Below, in pieces: positions 25,980 through 35,471 of a stretch of DNA of 64,000 nucleotides. The stretch comes from Algoriphagus winogradskyi. GTDB lineage: Bacteria; Bacteroidota; Bacteroidia; Cytophagales; Cyclobacteriaceae. The notes under the pieces were generated by a model. It searched no databases. It was not told the DNA's origin and was given only the letters and a program-made list of their open reading frames with translations. Both the position numbers and the translations under genes were made by a program. Where the stretch lies: the NCBI RefSeq assembly GCF_900182815.1, contig NZ_FXUA01000001.1, forward strand, positions 558,001 to 622,000. Direction: 5' to 3'. The first letter of the stretch is position 1. The number at the start of each line of letters is the position of its first letter.

Positions 25980-25999
25980 TTATCGCTAACTTATCTAAT

Positions 26000-26043
26000 A
26001 AAAATGACCAAAGGATTGAATCAAACCTTTGGTCATTTTACCT
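26000..26043. terminator. Intrinsic terminator after hemA
   Basis: A 15-bp inverted repeat (TAAAATGACCAAAGG / CCTTTGGTCATTTTA) has an 11-nt loop and a T-rich 3' side. It separates hemA from the WG-repeat gene. Confidence 0.88.
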
Positions 26044-26073
26044 TTAGGACCATTCCGAAAAAACCACATACAA

Positions 26074-27639
26074 ATGCATAAAAATTTTACGTTAATCGTA
26101 AGCCTCTTTCTTACTTTTTCTATATCTAAAGTTGCTCATTCTCAATCCTGGGAGGTATATAACACCAATATTCAGCTACAGTCACGCCTGATTTATGATA
26201 ACATTGATCTGCTGAGTGAAACAGTGAAAATTGGTAAAAAAGGGAATGAACTTTCTTTGCTCTCTACTGACTTGAGGCCGGCCGTTTCCTTAGTAGGAAC
26301 TGAAGTGTATCAATATCTGGAGCCATGGATTCTTGTCAAAGGACCAAAAGGAATCGGAGCATTTCATGAATATGGGCAGCAGGTTTTGCCATTGGAATAC
26401 GAAAAAATCCAAACCTACTTCAATATGCTTTTGGCAAATAAAGGGAATGAGTATTGGTTGTTTGAGCGAGGAAAAAACAAAACCACCTATCTCGGGGAAT
26501 TAGATGAAGCCAAAATCACCAATACAGGTTTGATCATTGTGCGAAAGGGAAGTGAATATTCTATGCCCTTATCTTCCAATCCTGATAAGGTTTTCGATTT
26601 ACTCTCAGATAATGAAGGCGAGTTTGTCTTGGCTAAAGAATCTAGTGGTTTTGGATTGATCAATAGAGAAGGTAACTACGTTTTGGAGCCTATCATTCAA
26701 ACATTAGAGCACACTCACGGTAATTTCTTTTATGGATTTAACCAAGATCAGTATTTACTAATCGAAGGAAATGACATCAAATCAAACATTCGATACAATT
26801 CATTTCATAAGATCACTTTCGAAAATGATATCATGCTGGAATACATTCACGGCAAACTTCGTCGTGTGATGGAAGACGACGGGATTTTGCTGGATGATGT
26901 AGGTATGACTAAAGTGGAAAAAACTGGTAAAGACTTGTATGCAGTTTATTTTCGTGACGATAAATTAGGATTGCTAGGTAAAAAAGGATGGTTGGTACAA
27001 CCTATGCTTGATGTAGAAGAAATTAAACGGGGCAGCGAAGGGCTTTTCCCTGCAAAATCTAAAGGTGCGTATGGTTTCGTTAATTCCAAAGGCACATGGG
27101 TCATCAAACCTCAGTATGTGGAAACGACATTATTCTCAGAGAATATTGCGGCATATAAATCAAGCTTAAACTGGGGACTGATCAATTCTACCGGCGAGCT
27201 GATATCCGACGCTGTTTGGGAAGAGATCAAGCCTTTTCAGAAGGGATTTGCGATAGCAAAAGCAAACAGCAAATATTTCCTTCTTAACACTTTTGGATCA
27301 CCGGTAAATACTGAAGGATTCGATGATATTTACCGTACTAGTGATGGGTATTTTATGGTAGAAAAGTCTGGAAAAACGGGTCTTCTTGATAGTGAAGGAA
27401 CTGTAGTTATTCCTGCAGAATTTGAAGCACTACGAAGAGAGCGAAAGAATTTCATTGTAGCTCAAAAAGATGGACTTTCGGGTATCATTGATGAAGCTGG
27501 CGAAGTCATTCTGCCTTTGGCCTACGAAGAGATATTGATTGATTTTGCGAATGGTCAGATTCTCACAAAAAATAAATTTGTTCCCACGGTGATTCAAACC
27601 GTTGAGGAAACTAGTAAGAAAAACAAAAAAGGGGCCTAA
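26074..27639 (+). CDS. Exported WG-repeat protein
   Basis: Starting at the Met at 26074 (HKNFTLIVSLFLTFSISKVAHSQ signal), the protein has 521 residues. A longer frame upstream would begin inside the hemA terminator. The body is built from WG-type beta repeats of about 40-60 residues: GLINREGNYVLEP, LGLLGKKGWLVQP, YGFVNSKGTWVIKPQY, WGLINSTGELI, TGLLDSEGTVVIPAEF and SGIIDEAGEVILPLAY. WG repeats form beta-propeller-like or solenoid surfaces. Their ligand is unknown. Its stop codon lies in the loop of a terminator hairpin. Confidence 0.9.
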   Translation: MHKNFTLIVSLFLTFSISKVAHSQSWEVYNTNIQLQSRLIYDNIDLLSETVKIGKKGNELSLLSTDLRPAVSLVGTEVYQYLEPWILVKGPKGIGAFHEYGQQVLPLEYEKIQTYFNMLLANKGNEYWLFERGKNKTTYLGELDEAKITNTGLIIVRKGSEYSMPLSSNPDKVFDLLSDNEGEFVLAKESSGFGLINREGNYVLEPIIQTLEHTHGNFFYGFNQDQYLLIEGNDIKSNIRYNSFHKITFENDIMLEYIHGKLRRVMEDDGILLDDVGMTKVEKTGKDLYAVYFRDDKLGLLGKKGWLVQPMLDVEEIKRGSEGLFPAKSKGAYGFVNSKGTWVIKPQYVETTLFSENIAAYKSSLNWGLINSTGELISDAVWEEIKPFQKGFAIAKANSKYFLLNTFGSPVNTEGFDDIYRTSDGYFMVEKSGKTGLLDSEGTVVIPAEFEALRRERKNFIVAQKDGLSGIIDEAGEVILPLAYEEILIDFANGQILTKNKFVPTVIQTVEETSKKNKKGA

Positions 27640-27651
27640 GCCCCTTTTTTT
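27625..27651. terminator. Bidirectional terminator containing the WG gene stop codon in its loop
   Basis: AAAAAAGGGGC and GCCCCTTTTTT form an 11-bp stem with loop CTAA. The TAA of the WG gene (27637-27639) is in that loop. T-runs on both strands serve the convergent floA gene, which ends at 27650. Confidence 0.9.
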
Positions 27652-28660
27652 ATTTTTTCTCGTTTTTGCCTTTGGTAGAATCTTTCGATTCAGAGTCCGA
27701 GTTGGCTATGGATTCCCTCATAGAAGTATCCGACTGGATGTTTTCCATTTTATAATAGTCCATCACACCAAGTCTCCCACTTCGGAAAGCTTCTGCTAAA
27801 GCTTTTGGAACTTCAGCTTCAGCTTCTACCACTTTCGCTCTCATTTCCACATTTCTAGCTTTCATCTCCTGCTCTAGAGCTACCGCCATAGCACGTCTCT
27901 CTTCTGCTCTTGCCTCAGCTACTTTCAAATCAGCTGATGCCTGATCGATTTGTAATTTCGCACCAATGTTTGTTCCTACATCGATATCAGCGATATCAAT
28001 CGAAAGAATCTCGAAAGCTGTTCCTGCGTCCAATCCTCTCTGAAGAACGAGCTTGGATATTTTGTCGGGATTTTCCAGGACACTCTTGTGTGTAGCAGCC
28101 GAACCGATAGAAGTTACAATACCCTCTCCTACTCTGGCAAGAATCGTTTCTTCACCGGCTCCACCTACCAACTGAGCAATATTTGCACGCACAGTTACTC
28201 TGGCTTTTGCGATCAATTGAATCCCATCAGCAGCCACTGCGGCTACATTAGGAGTATTGATCACCTTTGGGTTTACCGAGATCTGAACAGCTTCAAAAAC
28301 ATCTCTACCGGCCAGATCAATCGCAGTCGCCTGCTTGAAGGTCAAATTGATATTTGCTTTATCTGCTGAGATCAAAGCCCGTATCACGTTAGGAATATTA
28401 CCACCTGCCAAATAATGAGTCTCGAGTTCTCCAGTAGTCAGTTGCAATCCAGCCTTTGTCGCAGTAATGAGAGAATTTACTACGACACCTGGAGGGACTT
28501 TTCTAAATCTCATTCCAACAAGCTCAAGTAATCCTACTTTTACATTGGAAAAGATTGCAGTTATCCAAAGTCCAACTGGAACAAAATACAAAAAGACAAA
28601 TAAGACAACGATTGCTGCCACAGCAGCAATTAAAATAAACATTGAACTTGATGGATCCAT
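27650..28660 (-). CDS. floA: Flotillin-like protein FloA
   Basis: The 336-residue protein has an N-terminal hairpin of hydrophobic segments (residues 5-40), a FloA/SPFH-like core ([33 protein letters not shown]), then a charged coiled-coil ([18 protein letters not shown]) and a short acidic tail. FloA organises membrane microdomains and affects fluidity and secretion. Residues are highly conserved with the FloA (YqfA/UPF0365) family. The nfeD gene starts just upstream on the same strand, the usual partner. Confidence 0.95.
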   Translation of the reverse strand: MDPSSSMFILIAAVAAIVVLFVFLYFVPVGLWITAIFSNVKVGLLELVGMRFRKVPPGVVVNSLITATKAGLQLTTGELETHYLAGGNIPNVIRALISADKANINLTFKQATAIDLAGRDVFEAVQISVNPKVINTPNVAAVAADGIQLIAKARVTVRANIAQLVGGAGEETILARVGEGIVTSIGSAATHKSVLENPDKISKLVLQRGLDAGTAFEILSIDIADIDVGTNIGAKLQIDQASADLKVAEARAEERRAMAVALEQEMKARNVEMRAKVVEAEAEVPKALAEAFRSGRLGVMDYYKMENIQSDTSMRESIANSDSESKDSTKGKNEKK

Positions 28661-28666
28661 AAAAGG

Positions 28667-29125
28667 CTATTTTACTATGATTTTATTGTTTTCAATTTTT
28701 ATTATACTTATTATTTTTCCTACCTCAATGAACCCATCTTCACTTTTAACCTCATAGATTTTTTCATCAAACGTAGCTTTTCCAATAGGTTTTAAATCTG
28801 AAATTGCTTTTCCTGGCATTCCAATTTGTAGAGCATCTGTTCTTCCGTCAAATGCTCCTCCTTCCAATTTTGACTTTAGAGAAAATTTACTCCAAATCCC
28901 TGAGGTAAATCCATACCATATCACTACCACATTAAATATAACTGTAATCCCTACAATCCACATTGCAGTATTAAAGTCAAAGGAAAGATATGCATAATAA
29001 ATTCCAACCAAACTGACAACTAGTCCAACAACTCCTATTACGGTTGTCCCAGGAAGAAGAAAAACTTCAATCATGAATAGTACTAATCCAATAATCAAGA
29101 GGCTGGAAAGTATGAAAATTGTCAT
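28667..29125 (-). CDS. NfeD-like membrane protein, partner of FloA
   Basis: From the Met at 29123-29125 the protein has 152 residues. Eleven extra residues from an earlier Met would put charges before the first span. It has three membrane segments (FILSSLLIIGLVLFMIEVF; VIGVVGLVVSLVGIYYA; AMWIVGITVIFNVVVIWYG) and a C-terminal OB-fold (GKAISDLKPIGKATFDEKIY). NfeD proteins are paired with flotillins or stomatins. Here floA follows after 6 bp, so they form an operon. Confidence 0.9.
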   Translation of the reverse strand: MTIFILSSLLIIGLVLFMIEVFLLPGTTVIGVVGLVVSLVGIYYAYLSFDFNTAMWIVGITVIFNVVVIWYGFTSGIWSKFSLKSKLEGGAFDGRTDALQIGMPGKAISDLKPIGKATFDEKIYEVKSEDGFIEVGKIISIIKIENNKIIVK

Positions 29126-29188
29126 GGGCGCAGGAAAATTTAATTTCCTAAAATACAAGTTTCCTTGATACCCTTAACTAAATAAAAC

Positions 29189-29214
29189 AAAAAAAGCCCG
29201 GATAATTCCGGGCT
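29189..29214 (-). terminator. Intrinsic terminator of proS
   Basis: AGCCCGGA and TCCGGGCT form an 8-bp stem with a 4-nt loop. On the minus strand, T-rich sequence (TTTTTTTG) follows, just beyond the proS stop at 29221. Confidence 0.88.
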
Positions 29215-29220
29215 CTTAAA

Positions 29221-30702
29221 TCAATATGCTTTTGCAAAGAGGACTCTTCCTTTAGAAGGCTTGCCTGAATAGACACAAACTCCCTCCTCCTCTTTCCTGT
29301 CCAAAGGAATACATCTAATCGTGGCTTTAGTGAGATCCTTGATTTTCTCTTCTGTCTCAGCAGTACCATCCCAATGAGCAGATAAGAATCCTGTTTTCTC
29401 CTCTAATACAGATTTAAACTCATCCCAAGAATTAACTTCAGTAGTCATTTCAGATCTGAAATTTAAAGCCTTAGAATAAATCGTAGCCTGAATTTCCTCA
29501 AGCATGCTAGAAATTTTCCCTGAGATTGGCTGAGATACCAATTCAAATTGCTCCTTTGTCAACGTATCTCTTCTGGCAATTTCAATGGTACCATTTTCCA
29601 AATCTCTAGGGCCGATGGCAATTCTAAGCGGAACACCTTTCAATTCATGCTCTGCAAATTTGAACCCTGGCTTATGGGTATCACGATTGTCATATTTGAC
29701 AGAAACCCCAGCTTTGCGAAGCTCTGCCATGATTTCATTTGCCTTTTCAGTTATCGCATCAAACTCTTCCTCTTTTCTGTAGATCGGTATAATTACGACT
29801 TGTATTGGAGCCAATTTCGGAGGCAATACTAATCCATTATCATCTGAGTGAGCCATGATCAATGCTCCCATCAATCGTGTACTGACACCCCAAGAAGTAC
29901 CCCATACATATTCCAGACCACCTTCTTTAGAAGCGAATTTGACATCAAATGCTTTGGCGAAATTCTGTCCTAAGAAATGTGACGTACCTGCCTGAAGCGC
30001 TTTGCCATCCTGCATCAATGCTTCAATACATAAAGTATCATCTGCACCTGCAAAACGTTCAGTTTCTGTTTTTCTTCCTCTTACTACTGGCAAAGCCATA
30101 AAGTCTTCGGCGAACTGAGCGTAGACATTCATCATTTGCAAAGTTTCTGCTTCAGCTTCCTTTTTAGTTGCGTGCGCGGTATGACCTTCTTGCCAAAGGA
30201 ACTCAGTAGTCCTTAAGAATAGTCTAGTTCTCATTTCCCAACGAACAACATTCGCCCATTGATTTACTAATAATGGAAGGTCTCGGTAAGACTGAACCCA
30301 ATTCTTATATGTACTCCAAATAACAGTCTCTGAGGTAGGACGAACAATTAATTCCTCGTCCAGTTTTGCTTCTGGATCAACAATTACACCGCTACCATCT
30401 TCAGCATTTTTTAGTCTATAGTGAGTGACTACTGCACATTCTTTTGCAAAGCCTTCAACATGACTAGCTTCTTTGCTTAAAAATGATTTTGGTATGAAAA
30501 GGGGAAAATAAGCGTTTAAATGACCTGTCTCCTTGAACATGCGATCGAGTTCAGCCTGCATTTTCTCCCAAATAGAATAGCCGTAGGGTTTGATGACCAT
30601 GCATCCACGTACTGCTGAATTCTCTGCCAAATCGGCTTTTTTTACTAATTCATTATACCAAAGCGAATAATCCTCGCTTCTCTTAGGTAGTCCTTTACTC
30701 AT
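29221..30702 (-). CDS. proS: Prolyl-tRNA synthetase, archaeal/eukaryote-like short type
   Basis: The 493-residue class II synthetase charges tRNA(Pro) with proline. Motifs include [49 protein letters not shown] (motif 2 region) and [18 protein letters not shown] (motif 3 region). It lacks the editing insertion of the long bacterial type and has the C-terminal zinc-like domain of ProS type 3 (ending [10 protein letters not shown]). The length fits. A consensus -7 box lies 53 bp upstream, and the intergenic region is shared with a divergent gene. Confidence 0.97.
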   Translation of the reverse strand: MSKGLPKRSEDYSLWYNELVKKADLAENSAVRGCMVIKPYGYSIWEKMQAELDRMFKETGHLNAYFPLFIPKSFLSKEASHVEGFAKECAVVTHYRLKNAEDGSGVIVDPEAKLDEELIVRPTSETVIWSTYKNWVQSYRDLPLLVNQWANVVRWEMRTRLFLRTTEFLWQEGHTAHATKKEAEAETLQMMNVYAQFAEDFMALPVVRGRKTETERFAGADDTLCIEALMQDGKALQAGTSHFLGQNFAKAFDVKFASKEGGLEYVWGTSWGVSTRLMGALIMAHSDDNGLVLPPKLAPIQVVIIPIYRKEEEFDAITEKANEIMAELRKAGVSVKYDNRDTHKPGFKFAEHELKGVPLRIAIGPRDLENGTIEIARRDTLTKEQFELVSQPISGKISSMLEEIQATIYSKALNFRSEMTTEVNSWDEFKSVLEEKTGFLSAHWDGTAETEEKIKDLTKATIRCIPLDRKEEEGVCVYSGKPSKGRVLFAKAY

Positions 30703-30707
30703 TGTGA

Positions 30708-30738
30708 TTGGTTGAGATACAGATTATAGTTAAATTTG
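30708..30738 (+). promoter_or_regulatory. Full consensus Bacteroidota promoter for the gene at 30826
   Basis: TTG at 30708-30710, a 20-bp spacer and TAAATTTG at 30731-30738 match the TTG-N19-21-TAnnTTTG consensus. It implies a leader of about 80 nt before 30826 and partly overlaps the divergent proS promoter region. Confidence 0.6.
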
Positions 30739-30754
30739 CTTAACTTATGCGGGG

Positions 30755-30762
30755 CAAATATA
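30755..30762 (-). promoter_or_regulatory. -7 promoter box of proS
   Basis: The minus strand reads TATATTTG, an exact TAnnTTTG match, 53 bp before the proS start. The -33 region lacks a clear TTG. Confidence 0.45.
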
Positions 30763-30825
30763 AAGTAAAAAGTATAACCCTTCACCCAGGTGCCCGTATA
30801 AGAAAGTAACAATTAAACTTCTACT

Positions 30826-32163
30826 ATGAAGAATTCCGTAATACTTACAACATCATTAATCTTAGGATCGCTTTCACTCGTCTCCTGTAGCACTAATAAA
30901 CTAGCTACAAGTGATGGTGGTGATAATTTGTATTTCATGGCCTCTGATGCTAAAATAGCAACTGAGTATGCGGTGCAAAACAATAATCGCGAGCAATTCC
31001 AGACACTCTCATCTACGGAAGCAGTTCCTCAGGAAAGCTTTAGTTCGAGAAATGTTAATCCTGATTACATTGCCAGGTATCAATCCGAAGATCTATCTTC
31101 AGATGATGATATAGTCTATTTTGACGAAGGAAGTGAAGAAACAGGAGAAGCAGATATTAATGCTTACGATAATTACCGAGTAAATAATACTGGCTCAAAT
31201 TTCAATTCCAATACAGCTTTTAATATGGGGTTGAACATGGGAATGGGTATGATGTATGGAATGAATCCATGGAGCATGGGTGGTTTCTATAATCCATATA
31301 TGGGCTTTGGTTTCAGACCTGGTTTTAGCATGAATATTGGTTTCGGATTTGGATTTGGTAACCCTTACATGAGACCAGGATTTGGTTATGGTGGGTTTTA
31401 TGATCCATGGAGTCCATGGGGAATGCCAATGTACGGAATGGGTGGTTTTGGATATCCTATCTATGGAATTCCAATGTATCCAGGAAACCCAATCTATGTG
31501 CTTCCTGGCGGAGAATACGGAGATAGACGTGTAGTAAGAGGATCTCGAGGCACCCGTGGTTCATCTCTAGCTGCATCTTCCAGAATTGCTGGAGTTTCCA
31601 ACGCTGCTTTACAACCAAGCACAGCAAGAGCACAAGCTAGAAGAGATGTTTTAAATAATAATGCTTCTTCAAGAAGAGTAATTTCTAATTCAGATAATTC
31701 AAGAGTTTCTGCACGGGATTTCAGTTCCTCACAAAACGATTACTATAATTCATCGGCACGTGAAGGAAGCACTAGAAATGTTAATTCTGCCGCAATGAAT
31801 AGACCCGTCTCTAGAACGAGAAGTGCTATGCCATCAGCAAGACCAAGTATTGGAACGAGCAATTCACGTTCGATCAACACGGGCAGAAGTGGATCATCTG
31901 TAAGAACTACATATCCAAATTCTTCTACAAGATCTACTAGTCCTTCTTATAATAGAAGTAATGTTCCGTCAAGAACCTCGTCTCCATCTTATAATAGAGG
32001 TACTACAAATACTAGAACCGTTACGCCTACTAGAACTGTAACACCATCAAGAAGCAGTATGCCTACTATGAGTTCACCAACTAGAAGTTCTGGCTCAACT
32101 GGAGGTGCTACTACCAGAAGTACAAGCGGCGGAAGTTCAAGCCGAGGTGGTAGAGGAAATTAA
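30826..32163 (+). CDS. Low-complexity lipoprotein rich in Gly/Met/Tyr and Ser/Arg/Thr
   Basis: The 445-residue product begins with a lipobox (LGSLSLVSCSTN). An acidic N-terminal part is followed by a Gly-Met-Phe-Tyr-Pro-rich block at about 130-225 (MGLNMGMGMMYGMNPW and NIGFGFGFGNPYM) and then by about 200 residues rich in Ser, Arg, Thr and Asn (RTVTPTRTVTPSRSS). No enzyme motif is seen. The acidic then basic layout suggests a structural or adhesive surface protein. It is flanked by a consensus promoter and a terminator, so it is a single-gene unit. No function is assigned. Confidence 0.85.
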   Translation: MKNSVILTTSLILGSLSLVSCSTNKLATSDGGDNLYFMASDAKIATEYAVQNNNREQFQTLSSTEAVPQESFSSRNVNPDYIARYQSEDLSSDDDIVYFDEGSEETGEADINAYDNYRVNNTGSNFNSNTAFNMGLNMGMGMMYGMNPWSMGGFYNPYMGFGFRPGFSMNIGFGFGFGNPYMRPGFGYGGFYDPWSPWGMPMYGMGGFGYPIYGIPMYPGNPIYVLPGGEYGDRRVVRGSRGTRGSSLAASSRIAGVSNAALQPSTARAQARRDVLNNNASSRRVISNSDNSRVSARDFSSSQNDYYNSSAREGSTRNVNSAAMNRPVSRTRSAMPSARPSIGTSNSRSINTGRSGSSVRTTYPNSSTRSTSPSYNRSNVPSRTSSPSYNRGTTNTRTVTPTRTVTPSRSSMPTMSSPTRSSGSTGGATTRSTSGGSSSRGGRGN

Positions 32164-32189
32164 AAAACTATAAATATTTACCAATCATA

Positions 32190-32219
32190 GGGCAGTGTAA
32201 TCACTGCCTTATTTTTTTC
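32190..32219 (+). terminator. Intrinsic terminator
   Basis: GGCAGTG and CACTGCC form a 7-bp stem with a 4-nt loop and are followed by TTATTTTTTT. It lies just after the low-complexity lipoprotein gene. Confidence 0.85.
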
Positions 32220-32342
32220 TAACCAATTATTGGCTTACTCAAAAATCTTTGTGTTAATGAGTAATTTTGAAGAAAGAATAAAGATATAGTAACATTTTCA
32301 TCTACTTATTACGTTTATTTCTTACACCCAAATCAAATCTAA

Positions 32343-33848
32343 ATGAGAATATCCATTCTGGTTTTATCCTTTTGCCTTATTTCGTCCTCTTTAGCTGTAG
32401 CTCAAAGTGGATACTATGAAGATGCTTACAGATTTAGTCTAGTTAAACCCGCTGGTACAGCCAGAATAATGGGAGTTGGCGGAACTCAATGGTCACTTGG
32501 TGGTGATGTTTCCAACATTGCAGGTAATCCTGCAGGCCTCGGCTTCTTCAGATCTTCTGAAGGTAGTCTCTCCGTAGGCTACGCAGATTGGGGAGTAGAG
32601 ACAACTCACTTAGGTCAAAACAGAAATTATAATACGACAAATTTTTCCTTGCCGAATTTAAGTTTTGTTATAGCAAAACCTAAAAGTGAATTTGACAGAG
32701 GAGCATTCAAAGGTGGATCATTTGGAATAAGCATTCAAAGAATAGCCAATTTTAATACCGAGTATGGCTTTTTTTCTGACCAGCCAGGCGAAACCTCCAT
32801 TATTGATTTCTATCTTCAGGATGCTAATGGATTTCCTGAAAATCAAGTTGCCAATTTTGGTGTGACAGGTATGGCTTATAACACCTATCAAATTAATCCA
32901 AGGCTAGATAGTAATGGAAATGCCATCGTAGGAGAATATGAGCCAATTAATGGTTTCATTGCTCCCTTTCAAGATGAAAACATCACTCAAGAAGGGAGTT
33001 CCAGTCAGATCACCTTCGCTTATGGAGGCAATTTCAACTATAAATTATTCATTGGCGGGTCTGTAGGGATAAGAACATTAAATTTTAATTCCAGAAAGAT
33101 CTATAATGAGGAATTTCCAGAAGGCCCTCTGCTTAACACCAACCTTCAAGAAAATCTTTACATCAATGGTGGAGGCGTAAATATTAATTTAGGTGTCATT
33201 TATAAGCCAATCGATTATCTAAACCTAGGTTTTACTTTACAGACCCCTACCTGGTATGCCTTAAATGATGAATACAGCGCAAGTATGGTCGCTAATTATG
33301 ATAATTACAATTATGAGCCAGAAGACATTGTTCTTGGACGTGTAGAGGATTTTACCGATATAATTGTCAGTTCCTATAACTTGAATACTCCATTTAAAAT
33401 AGGTGGTGGAGCTACAGTTTTCTTGGGGAAAAATGGATTTATTTCAGCTGATGTTGATTGGGTTGATTACAGTGCAGCCAGACTCAATTCAAGAGATTTT
33501 GACGAGGGGCCTGATAATTTAGAAATCCAAAACCTCTACACCAGCACAATCAACTTCAGATTTGGAGCAGAGTTCAAAGCAAGTAATTTCAGATTTAGAG
33601 GAGGGTATGGATATTATGGTGATCCTATTCTAGGGTCAGATTACGATAGAAGTACCCAACAGATTAGTGGAGGAATAGGAATGAAAATTAATAGATTGAA
33701 TCTTGATTTTGCTTTAGTGAATCAAAAATTCAACACTCTTTATTCGAGCTATCAGGTCTTAGATAATCAAGGGAATAATATCGGGCCAATTACAGAAATC
33801 AAAAATAATCTCATTAATGGAGTTCTAACGCTTGGCCTCAGCTTTTAA
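32343..33848 (+). CDS. Outer-membrane transport barrel (OmpP1/FadL/TodX-type)
   Basis: The 501-residue product has a signal peptide (MRISILVLSFCLISSSLAVAQ). The N-terminal plug-like segment GTARIMGVGGTQWSLGGDVS and NIAGNPAGLGFF is the signature of the FadL/PorV-like family in Bacteroidota. Alternating strands follow, ending in LTLGLSF with a terminal Phe, as expected for BAM-inserted barrels. Members import hydrophobic compounds or, as PorV, serve type 9 secretion. The sequence does not decide between these. Its 3' end overlaps aroK by 11 bp. Confidence 0.85.
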   Translation: MRISILVLSFCLISSSLAVAQSGYYEDAYRFSLVKPAGTARIMGVGGTQWSLGGDVSNIAGNPAGLGFFRSSEGSLSVGYADWGVETTHLGQNRNYNTTNFSLPNLSFVIAKPKSEFDRGAFKGGSFGISIQRIANFNTEYGFFSDQPGETSIIDFYLQDANGFPENQVANFGVTGMAYNTYQINPRLDSNGNAIVGEYEPINGFIAPFQDENITQEGSSSQITFAYGGNFNYKLFIGGSVGIRTLNFNSRKIYNEEFPEGPLLNTNLQENLYINGGGVNINLGVIYKPIDYLNLGFTLQTPTWYALNDEYSASMVANYDNYNYEPEDIVLGRVEDFTDIIVSSYNLNTPFKIGGGATVFLGKNGFISADVDWVDYSAARLNSRDFDEGPDNLEIQNLYTSTINFRFGAEFKASNFRFRGGYGYYGDPILGSDYDRSTQQISGGIGMKINRLNLDFALVNQKFNTLYSSYQVLDNQGNNIGPITEIKNNLINGVLTLGLSF

Positions 33849-34374
33849 GCAATCGAATCAATTCTGAAACCAAAAGCTCAGCGGAGAAATCTTCTCCGCT
33901 GAGCTTTATTTTTGATTGGCGATAGAAATAATCTCTTTCCACTAGCAAACTTTTCAGCTTCAACGTGATTTCACTTTGATCCATACCAGAGAACATTGGC
34001 CTATTTTGAGCTTTGGCCAAGCCTAATCTTTTAGATATTTCTTCTAAGGGTACATCAAGGTATACAGATACTGATTTCTCATTAATCAGATCCATGTTAT
34101 CATTAAAACAAGGACATCCACCACCGGAAGCTAGAACATAGGATTCCTCTCTATTTAAAAAATTTCCTAAAACTTCAGTTTCCTGTCTCCTAAACTCTCC
34201 TTCTCCATACCTAGAGAAGATGTCAGGAATACTCATTTGTGACCTTGCTTCAATCAATGTATCCAAATCATAATAAGGGAATTTCAATACAGAAGCAAGT
34301 TGCTTTCCAAATGTACTTTTGCCCGATCCAGGAAGTCCAACTAAAACTATTTTAAGATCTTTGCCCATTTTCAC
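33838..34374 (-). CDS. aroK: Shikimate kinase
   Basis: The 178-residue kinase phosphorylates shikimate in aromatic amino acid synthesis. Walker A is GLPGSGKST (13-21), the shikimate site is YYDLDTLIEA and FRRQETEVL, and GGGCPCF is the GGG motif. KAQNRPMFSG is the lid. Length is normal. Its C-terminus overlaps the convergent barrel gene by 11 bp and contains a perfect 16-bp palindrome (coding KLSGEDFSAEL) that looks like the barrel gene's terminator. Its start overlaps the DoxX gene stop by 4 bp. Confidence 0.95.
   Translation of the reverse strand: MKMGKDLKIVLVGLPGSGKSTFGKQLASVLKFPYYDLDTLIEARSQMSIPDIFSRYGEGEFRRQETEVLGNFLNREESYVLASGGGCPCFNDNMDLINEKSVSVYLDVPLEEISKRLGLAKAQNRPMFSGMDQSEITLKLKSLLVERDYFYRQSKIKLSGEDFSAELLVSELIRLLKS
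33873..33912 (+). terminator. Perfect 16-bp palindromic terminator inside aroK
   Basis: AAAGCTCAGCGGAGAA (33873-33888), loop ATC, then its exact complement to 33907, followed on the plus strand by ATTTTTG. It is placed 25 bp after the barrel gene stop and would terminate that gene, yet every base is also aroK coding sequence. Confidence 0.8.
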
Positions 34375-35471
34375 TTCATAAATAGATCTAGCACCTCACT
34401 GGCATCTGGAGTATTATTATGATGAAATTTTGCCAACACTTCACCATCTTTTAAAACCATAACCCCTGGATTGGATCTAATCATGGTTTTCACTACAGTA
34501 GCATCAGCTTGTAATGAAAGTACATCCCAAGCTCTAGAGGAAGTGAAATTCTGAATTTCATCCTGAGAGGCTGCTGCTACAAAAACGAGCTGAACGGGTG
34601 ATCCTGCGAGGGATTTCACTAATTGATCAATCTCTGGTAAATTCGCATCACTCATTTTGGCCATGCTGCTTACTAGGATCAAAACTTTGTTTCCAGTGAA
34701 AACTTCTTCAGAAAAATCACCTTCATCGTTCCAAACTGCAAAGTCTGAAATCTTTGGTAAAGCATCTGGGTTTTTCAAATTCATCTCTACAAATTCCAGG
34801 CTTTCATCTGAAGGATATTGGTCGAATGTAACGAGCTCACCATTTTTTTTCATAACATATGAATATTCTAGCGTAGCTGAAGGCTGCATATTTTGAGGGA
34901 TATTTACTCCCACTTTATAAGCTCTAAAATCTATAAAAGGCAAATTTCTAACAGCTGTAATTGCAAGTACAAAGCATAAAATTAAGGCAGACATAGTCAC
35001 AACTTTTGCCCACTTTGGAGAACTTTTTGGTAAATCATCCTTGAACAAAAATAAAATCCCGATCAGTACAACTAGTATTAAGTCCTTATAAAAAGATTCC
35101 CAGGGGGTGAGTTTAATAGCATCACCAAAGCACCCACAGTCTGTCACTTTATTAAAATAGGCGGAGTAAAAGGTGAGAAAAGTGAAAAACAAAATCATCA
35201 GTGACAGCGCCCAGACGGTGAATTTTGTTCGAACTCCAAGGATCAGCATAATTCCTAACACCACTTCTAACACCACTAAAAAAATCCCCAACTCCAAAGC
35301 AATAGGTTTTAGATATTCAAAAAAAACAGCTATATCATTGGAGAAAACATCAAAATACTCTTCGAGTTTAATAGAAGTTCCAACCGGATCATTGACTTTA
35401 ATCAGCCCGGAAAAAATAAAAAGGCCTCCTACAATAAATCGAATAACCCATAAAAACCCTTGCTTAACCAT
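34371..35471 (-). CDS. BT_3928-like DoxX/MauE membrane protein with periplasmic thioredoxin-like tail
   Basis: The 366-residue protein has four or five N-terminal spans of the DoxX/MauE type (VIRFIVGGLFIFSGLIKVND, then the loop TDCGCFGDAI), followed by a C-terminal region that looks like a thioredoxin-like fold (KVLILVSSMAKM, VQLVFVAAASQDE, PGVMVLKDGEVLA) but without the CxxC pair. Family members are tied to quinone or thiol redox at the membrane. The Cys pair in the DCGC loop may be the redox site. It overlaps DUF1599 by 8 bp and aroK by 4 bp. Confidence 0.85.
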   Translation of the reverse strand: MVKQGFLWVIRFIVGGLFIFSGLIKVNDPVGTSIKLEEYFDVFSNDIAVFFEYLKPIALELGIFLVVLEVVLGIMLILGVRTKFTVWALSLMILFFTFLTFYSAYFNKVTDCGCFGDAIKLTPWESFYKDLILVVLIGILFLFKDDLPKSSPKWAKVVTMSALILCFVLAITAVRNLPFIDFRAYKVGVNIPQNMQPSATLEYSYVMKKNGELVTFDQYPSDESLEFVEMNLKNPDALPKISDFAVWNDEGDFSEEVFTGNKVLILVSSMAKMSDANLPEIDQLVKSLAGSPVQLVFVAAASQDEIQNFTSSRAWDVLSLQADATVVKTMIRSNPGVMVLKDGEVLAKFHHNNTPDASEVLDLFMK

